A stretch of DNA of 64,000 nucleotides, from NCBI RefSeq assembly GCF_051860505.1, contig NZ_JBHYDX010000013.1, forward strand, positions 65,238 to 129,237, written 5' to 3'. Position 1 is the first letter of the stretch. Each line of letters starts with the position of its first letter. Below, piece after piece: positions 15,749-23,155 of the stretch. This DNA is from Pannonibacter sp051860505 (GTDB lineage Bacteria > Pseudomonadota > Alphaproteobacteria > Rhizobiales > Stappiaceae). The position numbers and the translations under genes are program-made. Below the pieces are notes generated by a model, which saw only the letters and a list, made by a program, of their open reading frames with translations, did not search any database and was not told the origin of the DNA.

Positions 15749-18616
15749 ATGCGGATCCAGCGTCATTTCACCCGCGCGGGAAACTGCGCCTACAGCGACA
15801 TCAGCTTCAGGACCCATACCAGTGACATGCGCAGCCCGGACGGGCGGGTGCTGTCACGCATGGACGGCATCGAGGTTCCGGCCCAGTTCTCACAAGTGGC
15901 GGCCGATGTCTTGTGCCAGAAATACCTGCGCCGGCGCGGCGTCCCGGCCCGGCTGGTGAAGGTGGCCGAGGACGGGGTGCCCGAATGGCTGCAACGCAGC
16001 GTCGCCGATGAGGCCGCGCTGGCCGACCTGCCGGAGAGCCTGCGCTATGGCAGCGAAACATCGGCCCGCCAGGCCTTCGACCGGCTCACTGGGGCCTGGA
16101 CCTACTGGGGCTGGAAGACCGGAACCTTCGCCAGCGAAGACGATGCACGCGCGTTCCACGACGAGATGCGGGCCATGATGGCGCGGCAGGTGGCCGCGCC
16201 CAGTTCGCCGCAATGGTTCAACGCCGGGCTCTACTGGGCCTATGGCATTGCCGGCGAGGCGCAAGGCCACTGGACGATCGACCTTGCCACGGGTGCGCCG
16301 GTCCCCTCGGCCAACGCTTATGAACGGCCGCAGGTGCATGCCAGCATCATCCTGTCGGTCGAGGACGATCTGGTGAAGGAAAACGGCATCATGGACCTTT
16401 GGGTCCGCGAGGCGCGTCTGTTCAAATACGGGTCCGGCGTCGGCTCGAATTTCTCGCGCCTGCGCGGGGCTGGCGAGCCGCTCGATCATGGCGGCCGTTC
16501 CGCAGGGCTCCTGTCGTTTCTGAAAGTGGGCGATGTGGCAGCGGGCAGCCTCCGGACCGGGGCAACCACCCGGGCGGCAGCCAAGATGGTGGTGGTCGAC
16601 ATCGACCATCCGGACATCGAAGCCTTCATCGACTGGAAGGTGCAGGAGGAAGAAAAGGTCGCGGCGCTGGTCGCCGGCTCAAAGCTCGCCAAGCAATGCC
16701 TGACACGGCTCGGCGACCTGATCAGCCAGTTGCATGACCGGCATTTTGCCGATGCCGCCTTCAAGCGGGACCTGGACCAGGCATTGGCCGATGCCAGGGC
16801 CGCCCTCATTCCCGACAGCTACATCCAGCGCATCCTGCAATATGCAAGGCAGGGCGAGGATGGGCTCGAGATGAAGACCTATGACATCAACTGGGATTCG
16901 GAGGCCTATCGCACGGTCGCCGGGCAGAACGCCAACAATTCGGTTCGTCTGCCCGACGCCTTCCTTGAAGCTGTTGATGCGGATGCGCCCTGGCATCTGG
17001 CTGGACGGACCGGACCTGGCCATGGCCGCGCGGTCTCGGCCAGGGCGCTGTGGCAGCGGATCACCCGGGCAGCCTGGGCTTCGGCTGATCCGGGGCTCCA
17101 GTTCGATACCGCGATCAACGACTGGCACACCTGTCCGAACGGCGGACGGATCAACGGATCCAATTCCTGTTCGGAGTTCATGTTCCTGGACGACAGCGCC
17201 TGTGTGCTGGCCTCGCTCAACCTGATGGCCTTCCGCAAGGCCGATGGCTATATCGACATTACGGCCTACCGACACGCGGTGCGGCTGTGGACCATCAGTC
17301 TCGACATCTCGACCAGCATGGCGCAGCACCCCTCCCGGGCGGTGGCGTTGAACACCCATGCCTTCCGGCCACTGGGCCTTGGCTATGCCAATCTCGGCGG
17401 TCTCCTGATGTCGCTGGGGCTCGGCTATGACAGCGACCGGGCGCGGGCCACGGCGGCTGCGCTCACGGCCATCCTGACCGGAACCGCCTACGCGACCTCG
17501 GCGGAGCTTGCCGAACGCCTCGGCGCCTTCCCGGGGCTGGCGAGCAACACGGCGGCCATGGCGCGGGTCCTGCGCAATCACCAGAAGGCGGCCCGCGGGG
17601 AAACCTGCCTTGACGCCTATGAGGACCTGTACAAGCTGCCACTGGCGCTGGATCTTGCCTCTCTGGAGGATACCGGCCTCGCAGAGGCGGCCGCCACTGC
17701 CTTTGATGCCGCGCTGGTGCAAGGCGCAAAGCACGGGTGGCGCAATGCACAGGTCAGCCTGATCGCGCCGACGGGAACCATCGGCCTTGTCATGGACTGC
17801 GCCACGACCGGGATCGAGCCGGACTTTGCCCTGGTGAAGTACAAGACCTTGGCCGGTGGAGGGTTCTTCAAGATCATCAACGCAATGGTCCCGGACGCAC
17901 TGCGCCAGCTCGGATATCCCGAACATGAGGTTCGCGACATTGTCGCCCATGTGGTGGGGCATGGCACACTGGCCCAGGCGCCAGCAATCAACCTGGCGGC
18001 GCTGGCAGCCAAGGGCGTGCCGCAGGACAGCCTCGATGCGCTCGAAGCTGCATTGCCGAGCGCCTCGCATCTGCGCGACGTGCTGACCCCGCTCGTGCTC
18101 GGCGCCGAGGCAATGGCTGAGGCGCTCGGATTGACGCCAGAGACGGTGCGCAGGCCGGACTTCGACCTGCCGCAAGCCCTTGGCTTCAGCCGGATGGAAC
18201 TGGAAGTTGCCAGCGCGCATGCCTGCGGCCTGCAAACCGTCGAGGGCGCGCCGCACCTGCGGCCGGAGCATCTGCCGGTGTTCGATTGCGCGACGGCCTG
18301 CGGCCGCAACGGCACGCGCTGGCTGACGATGGAGGCGCATGTGCGGATGATGGCCGCAGCGCAGCCCTTCTTGTCCGGCGCGATCTCCAAAACCGTCAAC
18401 CTGCCGCGCCAGGCCAGCGTTGCAGACTGCGAGGCGGCCTATCGCCTGGCCTTTGACCTGGGGCTCAAGGCGATTGCGCTCTACCGCGATGGATCCAAGT
18501 TGTCACAGCCGCTGTCGGTGAGCGGGTCCCATGCCGATCCGATCGCGGAACTGTTTGTCGCCGCTCCCGAGCGGAGCATCGCAGAGCGGCGGGCCGACCG
18601 GGTGGCCTCCGGCTGA
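15749..18616 (+). CDS. Shortened class II ribonucleotide reductase paralogue, redox cysteine missing
   Basis: A 955-residue NrdJ-like protein aligned with the full-length NrdJ from its first residue (MRIQRHFT, GAGGGG ribosome site) to RDGSKLSQPL. The radical-cysteine loop is kept as NSCSE (Cys474) and the second cysteine of the pair as DDSACVLASLN (Cys485), but Cys199 of the pair is serine (VHASII). It ends about 40 residues after the barrel, so the TSCPD domain and the C-terminal zinc-ribbon relay are absent. Without Cys199 the normal dithiol-driven reduction should fail. The frame is intact over 955 codons with normal codon use, so it is probably expressed and selected. It could be a regulatory homologue or an enzyme with different chemistry. 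Confidence 0.9.
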   Translation: MRIQRHFTRAGNCAYSDISFRTHTSDMRSPDGRVLSRMDGIEVPAQFSQVAADVLCQKYLRRRGVPARLVKVAEDGVPEWLQRSVADEAALADLPESLRYGSETSARQAFDRLTGAWTYWGWKTGTFASEDDARAFHDEMRAMMARQVAAPSSPQWFNAGLYWAYGIAGEAQGHWTIDLATGAPVPSANAYERPQVHASIILSVEDDLVKENGIMDLWVREARLFKYGSGVGSNFSRLRGAGEPLDHGGRSAGLLSFLKVGDVAAGSLRTGATTRAAAKMVVVDIDHPDIEAFIDWKVQEEEKVAALVAGSKLAKQCLTRLGDLISQLHDRHFADAAFKRDLDQALADARAALIPDSYIQRILQYARQGEDGLEMKTYDINWDSEAYRTVAGQNANNSVRLPDAFLEAVDADAPWHLAGRTGPGHGRAVSARALWQRITRAAWASADPGLQFDTAINDWHTCPNGGRINGSNSCSEFMFLDDSACVLASLNLMAFRKADGYIDITAYRHAVRLWTISLDISTSMAQHPSRAVALNTHAFRPLGLGYANLGGLLMSLGLGYDSDRARATAAALTAILTGTAYATSAELAERLGAFPGLASNTAAMARVLRNHQKAARGETCLDAYEDLYKLPLALDLASLEDTGLAEAAATAFDAALVQGAKHGWRNAQVSLIAPTGTIGLVMDCATTGIEPDFALVKYKTLAGGGFFKIINAMVPDALRQLGYPEHEVRDIVAHVVGHGTLAQAPAINLAALAAKGVPQDSLDALEAALPSASHLRDVLTPLVLGAEAMAEALGLTPETVRRPDFDLPQALGFSRMELEVASAHACGLQTVEGAPHLRPEHLPVFDCATACGRNGTRWLTMEAHVRMMAAAQPFLSGAISKTVNLPRQASVADCEAAYRLAFDLGLKAIALYRDGSKLSQPLSVSGSHADPIAELFVAAPERSIAERRADRVASG

Positions 18617-18883
18617 TCGGAGCAGCGCCAGACCATCCGGCAACCGCCTGCCGACGAATTATGGAACGCTTAACAATTTCCTAACAGCAGGCCGATGCAT
18701 ATGCCCCATGGACGTTGCATCCGGAACTTAAATTTTTCATATTCATATCAATGGCCTGATCGCGAAGGATGAAGTTTCCGCTTGGTCAGATGATGCACCA
18801 GCAGACTTTGCTGGGGCTCAGCGCCCTGCTCCGCTCTGGCCAACCCGGGCTTGCCCTTAAGGCGCTTTCGGCCCGGCCGCTGA

Positions 18884-20581
18884 TCAGGCGGCAGCCTCGT
18901 CATCCTCACTGGCCGAGCGGATGGTTCCGCCGGCGGTGAGGGCATTGGCGAGATCGATGTAGAGCTTGCCCGGAAGCGGCGGGGCAAAGAGATACCCCTG
19001 GGCTGCGGTGACGCCGAGCTCACGCAGGCGCTCGACCTGCTCCATGCGCTCCACGCCTTCGGCGATGATGCCCATGCCGAGATTGTCGGCGAGTTCCACC
19101 ATGGAATCGACAATGGTGGTCGAGCTGTCATCCGTGCCGAGGGCATCGATGAACATCTTGTCGATCTTGATGATGTCGATGCCGAGCTTCTGCAGATAGG
19201 CCATGCCGCCATGGCCGGTGCCCACATCATCAAGGGCAACACGCACGCCGAGGGCCTGCATTTCCGCGATCAGCTTGCGGGCAAGTTCAAGGTCCTGAAG
19301 CGGCAGACGCTCGGTAACCTCAACCACGATCTGCTGATACGCAATCGGAGATTTTCCGTATATCTCCTTGATATCCTCTATGATTCTCCGATCATCAAAG
19401 TGCCCTGCAAAGAGGTTGATGGAGAGTTTCAGATCCGGGTTCTCGGCATAGAGTTCCCCGACTTCGGTCACAGTCTGCCGCATCAACAGACGGGTCATCT
19501 CGAAAATATGGCCTGTTGTCTCGGCATAGGGCATGAACTGGCCGGGCGACACCATGGTGCCATCCAGCCGGCGCCAGCGCATCAGCACCTCGCAGCCGCG
19601 CAACCGGCCGGTCTCGATGTCCATGACCGGCTGGTAGTAGGGAATGAATTCCTTGCGCTTGATGGCAGCGATGAACTCGTCATCCGCCTCGCTGTCCGGA
19701 CGCCAGGAGAACCAGACACCAATACCGATGAAAACCAGGGCGAAGCCGGCGCTGGCCGTCGCCACGATCATCTTCAGATCCTTGACCAGGCTGATCGCAG
19801 CCGTGCGCGGGGCCACGACAACGGCTTTGAGCGGGTACCGCGCGGAGGACAGCTCCACCGTGATCGCCTGGTCGGGATCCGCCAGTTCGGAACTGTAGCC
19901 GCCCACGGCCATCCAGGGCACGTCATTGCCCAGCCGCAGCTCCGCCCTGCGGAAGGCACGCAGGTATTCCGGACCGGCGTCAATGGCGATCGCGGCGGGG
20001 GAAACTTCGGCAAACAGGCGGTTGGAATTGCCAAGGTTCCAGCTGACCACCGCAACATGGGTGCCAAGGAACTGCTGCTCCAGCATGCCGATGCCGACCA
20101 GCGGCGCATCAGGACGCAGGGCTGGCAGGATCGCCTCGCCGCCAATCGGACCGTCGGGAACGATGCACATCCGCACACCGTTGTGATCGACAAGGCCAAT
20201 GCGCTGCAGATAGCCCAGTTCGCTGATGGCGGCGATGAAGATCTGCCGGTCCTCGCGCGAACAGGTGACGGCTGTGTTGCGATGCAATTTCTGCAGAATC
20301 GCGACGGCACTGGAAATGGCATTCTCGCCACGGGCAACGTAGCGTTCGGCCATCGCCGTCATTTCCGTGCGGGCATTGGTCAGCGCATAATTGTCGAGGA
20401 CAAAATTTGCCGCAAGCAAAGGCGCGAGCGCCAGCAAAAGGGACACCCCGACAGCCCGAAGAAAGATCATGTAGCGACGGGACACGGCGCGGCTTACACC
20501 TCTGATTGGTCCTTGCGACCTTGCGCCACAGACGTAAACATCGTTTGAACGGCGCGGGTTGAGACTCGCAGAACTATACAT
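18884..20581 (-). CDS. CSS-motif sensor / EAL-domain cyclic-di-GMP phosphodiesterase
   Basis: A 565-residue inner-membrane protein. Two hydrophobic helices (about residues 38-62 and 270-292) flank a periplasmic domain with the CSS-type motif VTCSRED and a second cysteine in RMCIVPDG. The cytoplasmic EAL domain (about 305-550) has EVL in place of EAL and keeps SINLF, VEVTERL, LDDVGTG, IKIDKMF, AEGVE and QGYLF, so metal and substrate residues are present and activity is likely. In PdeC-type proteins the CSS cysteines respond to periplasmic redox state. The start is uncertain; 20581 gives a long basic N terminus, while an ATG at 20470 starts just before the first helix. Confidence 0.92.
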   Translation of the reverse strand: MYSSASLNPRRSNDVYVCGARSQGPIRGVSRAVSRRYMIFLRAVGVSLLLALAPLLAANFVLDNYALTNARTEMTAMAERYVARGENAISSAVAILQKLHRNTAVTCSREDRQIFIAAISELGYLQRIGLVDHNGVRMCIVPDGPIGGEAILPALRPDAPLVGIGMLEQQFLGTHVAVVSWNLGNSNRLFAEVSPAAIAIDAGPEYLRAFRRAELRLGNDVPWMAVGGYSSELADPDQAITVELSSARYPLKAVVVAPRTAAISLVKDLKMIVATASAGFALVFIGIGVWFSWRPDSEADDEFIAAIKRKEFIPYYQPVMDIETGRLRGCEVLMRWRRLDGTMVSPGQFMPYAETTGHIFEMTRLLMRQTVTEVGELYAENPDLKLSINLFAGHFDDRRIIEDIKEIYGKSPIAYQQIVVEVTERLPLQDLELARKLIAEMQALGVRVALDDVGTGHGGMAYLQKLGIDIIKIDKMFIDALGTDDSSTTIVDSMVELADNLGMGIIAEGVERMEQVERLRELGVTAAQGYLFAPPLPGKLYIDLANALTAGGTIRSASEDDEAAA

Positions 20582-20610
20582 GATTTGACGTTTGTCGCTG
20601 GGAGATTGGC

Positions 20611-21507
20611 ATGCGTGCCCTGTTCATCGGTCAGTCCTACATAGACATCACCTTCCTCGCGGACGTTCTGCCAACCGGCGACGAGAAGGCCATTGCGCAT
20701 GATTATTCGGTCAGTTTTGGCGGAAACGCTGTCACGGCCGCCTTCGCCTGCGCCAAGCTCGGTGCCCGGCCGGACCTGTTGTGCTCGCTGGCCGACGACT
20801 GGCTGGCGCGGATGTTCCTCGACATGGCGGCGCGCTACGGGATTTCTGTGCATGGGCGCAAAGTGCGCGAATCATCCCTGTCCTTCATCATGCCGAAGGA
20901 CGGCAAGCGCGCCATCGTGCGCTGCCGCGACAACGACTTCCTGCACCCCTTCCCGCCCCTCACCCTGACAGGCTGTGAGGCGCTGCATCTGGACGGACAC
21001 ATGCCTGATGCCGCCCTCTACTACGCCAAGGCCTGCCGGGACGCCGGCATCCTGACCTCGCTCGATGGCGGGGCCGTGCGAGAGAACACCAGCGAGCTTC
21101 TGGGCTTCATTGATGTGGCGATTGTGTCCGAACGGTTCTGCGAGCAGCTGAACCTTTCCGTGCCGGCGACGCTGGATTATCTGAAGGCCAAGGGCTGCCC
21201 GGTCGGCGGCGTGACGGTCGGCGAGCGTGGCATGTACTGGTATGAGGGCAAAGGCGGCGTGCAGCACATGCCCTCCCTCGCCGTACCGAAAGACAAGGTG
21301 GTGGATACCAACGGCGCCGGCGACACGTTCCATGGGGCCTATGTGGCATCCTATCTGTCCAACCGGACAGGCTCGTGGACCGAGCATTTCCACTTTGCCC
21401 GCGCCGCTTCGGCGCATGCGGTGCAACACCTCGGCAACGAGGCCAGCCTGCCGGACCGCGCCGACATTGCTGCAGCCATCGCCACCTTCCCGGAACGGCT
21501 ATCCTAG
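20611..21507 (+). CDS. PfkB-family sugar kinase
   Basis: A 298-residue cytosolic kinase of the ribokinase/PfkB family. The N-terminal substrate region has SFGGNAVTAAFACAKLG (residues about 34-50) and the C-terminal signature DTNGAGDTFHGAY (about 231-243) carries the catalytic aspartate and anion hole. The phosphate acceptor cannot be told from sequence; a ribokinase, fructokinase or 2-keto-3-deoxygluconate-type sugar is possible. It is divergent from the EAL gene with 29 bases between them, and ATG at 20611 follows GGGAG. Its stop codon falls inside the first unit of the tandem repeat that follows. Confidence 0.9.
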   Translation: MRALFIGQSYIDITFLADVLPTGDEKAIAHDYSVSFGGNAVTAAFACAKLGARPDLLCSLADDWLARMFLDMAARYGISVHGRKVRESSLSFIMPKDGKRAIVRCRDNDFLHPFPPLTLTGCEALHLDGHMPDAALYYAKACRDAGILTSLDGGAVRENTSELLGFIDVAIVSERFCEQLNLSVPATLDYLKAKGCPVGGVTVGERGMYWYEGKGGVQHMPSLAVPKDKVVDTNGAGDTFHGAYVASYLSNRTGSWTEHFHFARAASAHAVQHLGNEASLPDRADIAAAIATFPERLS

Positions 21508-21598
21508 CAAGAGTTTGGCCTAGCAAGAGTTTGGCCTAGCAAGAGTTTGGCCTAGCAAGAGTGTGGCCTGACAAGAGTGTGGCCTGACAAGAATGTGG
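21503..21598 (+). repeat. Six tandem 16-bp repeats overlapping the kinase stop codon
   Basis: Six uninterrupted 16-bp units of CCTAGCAAGAGTTTGG; units 1-3 are identical, unit 4 has one change and units 5-6 have a few more (CCTGACAAGARTGTGG). The TAG in unit 1 is the kinase stop codon. There are no spacers, so this is not CRISPR. Slippage is the likely origin. Confidence 0.95.
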
Positions 21599-21856
21599 AT
21601 GGTCAGGCAAGTCCCCCGAGGGCACCAGCCCCGCGCCAGCTGACGGCCTTATTTTCGCCGCCGATGTCCCCTCGATTGCCTCCGCCACATTACTCTTCAC
21701 GGGTGTGGCGGAGCCTCCGCTGGCCGGCTGTCTGCCCTGCCCGGCCACGAAGCACGAGCCTGGTCCGACCGGGCTCAATTTGCTTGCCTCGGGAATTGGC
21801 TTGGCGCATCGTGCCAGCCGGCAGGTTCCCTATCGTCATGTTTTGGAGTTTTTTGA
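21599..21856. other. Intergenic region before the periplasmic protein pair
   Basis: With the tandem repeat this makes a 349-base gap. Beyond the repeat I see no gene or clear hairpin. It presumably holds the promoter for the gene at 21857, but no convincing -35/-10 pair stands out. Confidence 0.4.
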
Positions 21857-23020
21857 ATGCGATCCTTTCTCCTTCGCGGTGTCAGCGCGGCTGTCGTCAG
21901 CCTGGTCCTGACCCATGGCGCCCTCGCCTTTGATCCGACCGGCAACGCAGTCGCCGACGCGTTCCTGAAGCGCATTGAAGCGGGCGAGAGCAAGGTCGTT
22001 TCCGTCGGCGATATTTCCGAAGACGGCGACCAGATCATGATCGAAGTCATCGTCATGGAGGGCAAGACGCCGGAAGCCGGCAAGCTCGAGATTGGCGTGA
22101 CGACGCTGACCGGCGCCGAGGAACTAGCCGATGGCACCCTGGCGCTGGATGGTCTGGCGCTGGAAGAACTGACGCTGACTGCCGACAAGAGCGTCATCAC
22201 GATCGCACAGCTGGTGGCCACCGACGTCGTCATCCCCTCTGCCGCCGACCTTGCCAAGGCCGACAGTTCCTCCGCTCCGGGCTACAGCACCGTCGAGATC
22301 GAGGGGATCAACATCCTCGACGAGAGCAAGAAGGAAGTCGCGATCGATTCCCTCTATCTTGCGACCAGCGCGATGGAAGGCAAATGGCCGACCGCAGGCG
22401 AGTTGCAACTGACCGGGCTGCTCATCGATCCGGCGCAGTATGAAGAAGACGGCGCAAAGACTTTCACGGAGCTTGGCTACGAAAAGCTGTCCCTGGATCT
22501 GGCCAGCAACTTCACCTGGTCACCGCAGAGCGGCGATCTCGACATTCCGCAGCTCGACATCACCGGTGCCGACATGGGCAAATGGGCAATGGCGCTGAAG
22601 GTCGGAGGCCTGACCGGCGACGTTGTCACCCAGCTGGAAGCGGCCAAGGACAACAGCGAGCAGAGCCTGGCGCTGCTGCAGGGATTGACCGTCAACACGG
22701 TCAGCGTCCGGTTTGACAACAACAGCCTGGTCGAGCGGGTGCTCGACCAGCAGGCCAAGGGCGCAGGCACGGACCGCGCCGGTTTTGTCACACAGCTGAA
22801 GGCTGGCTTGCCGATGATGCTGTCCTTGCTGCAGAACCCGGAGTTCCAGACTTCGGTCAGCTCAGCCCTGTCGGCTTTCCTCGACAAGCCTGGCTCCCTG
22901 AAACTGGAAGCCAAGCCGGCGCAGCCGGTTCCGGTGGCACAGATCATGGGCACGGCAATGCTGGCGCCGCAGACACTGCCGCAGGTCCTGGGCGTAGCGA
23001 TCACTGCCAACAGCAACTGA
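21857..23020 (+). CDS. Exported protein of unknown function, paralogue of the next gene
   Basis: A 387-residue protein with a clear Sec signal peptide (MRSFLLRGVSAAVVSLVLTH, cleavage after GALA near residue 24). The mature part is acidic, low in cysteine, and built of repeated beta-type segments such as GDQIMIEVIVMEG and SVITIAQLVATDV, suggesting a secreted beta-rich fold. The C-terminal segment with PAQPVPVAQIMG matches PEKPVPVTQLIG in the downstream protein, so the two are related. No enzymatic motif is visible. A periplasmic or outer-membrane-associated role is inferred from the signal peptide. Confidence 0.85.
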   Translation: MRSFLLRGVSAAVVSLVLTHGALAFDPTGNAVADAFLKRIEAGESKVVSVGDISEDGDQIMIEVIVMEGKTPEAGKLEIGVTTLTGAEELADGTLALDGLALEELTLTADKSVITIAQLVATDVVIPSAADLAKADSSSAPGYSTVEIEGINILDESKKEVAIDSLYLATSAMEGKWPTAGELQLTGLLIDPAQYEEDGAKTFTELGYEKLSLDLASNFTWSPQSGDLDIPQLDITGADMGKWAMALKVGGLTGDVVTQLEAAKDNSEQSLALLQGLTVNTVSVRFDNNSLVERVLDQQAKGAGTDRAGFVTQLKAGLPMMLSLLQNPEFQTSVSSALSAFLDKPGSLKLEAKPAQPVPVAQIMGTAMLAPQTLPQVLGVAITANSN

Positions 23021-23052
23021 TCGCCGCACCTACCTGACCCCAAGACTGCACA

Positions 23053-23089
23053 GGCGCGGCCGGTTCCCTTCGGCCGCGCCCCGATTTTT
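23053..23089 (+). terminator. Intrinsic terminator between the two periplasmic genes
   Basis: A perfect 10-bp stem GGCGCGGCCG/CGGCCGCGCC with an 8-base loop, followed by TTTTT. It lies 33 bases after the upstream stop, so the two related genes are probably separate transcripts or tuned by partial read-through. Confidence 0.85.
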
Positions 23090-23155
23090 AAGCCGGGCAC
23101 CCGGCACGTTTTTTGACCCGCGCATTCTTCGCGCAAACCAACCTGGAGGCGCTTC

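Noticed and set aside
18670..18685. A second CtrA box
   Set aside because: TTAA-N7-CTAAC has one mismatch and lies in a gap between convergent gene ends, where no promoter is expected.
21503..21598. CRISPR array
   Set aside because: The 16-bp units are directly adjacent with no spacers and no cas genes are present.
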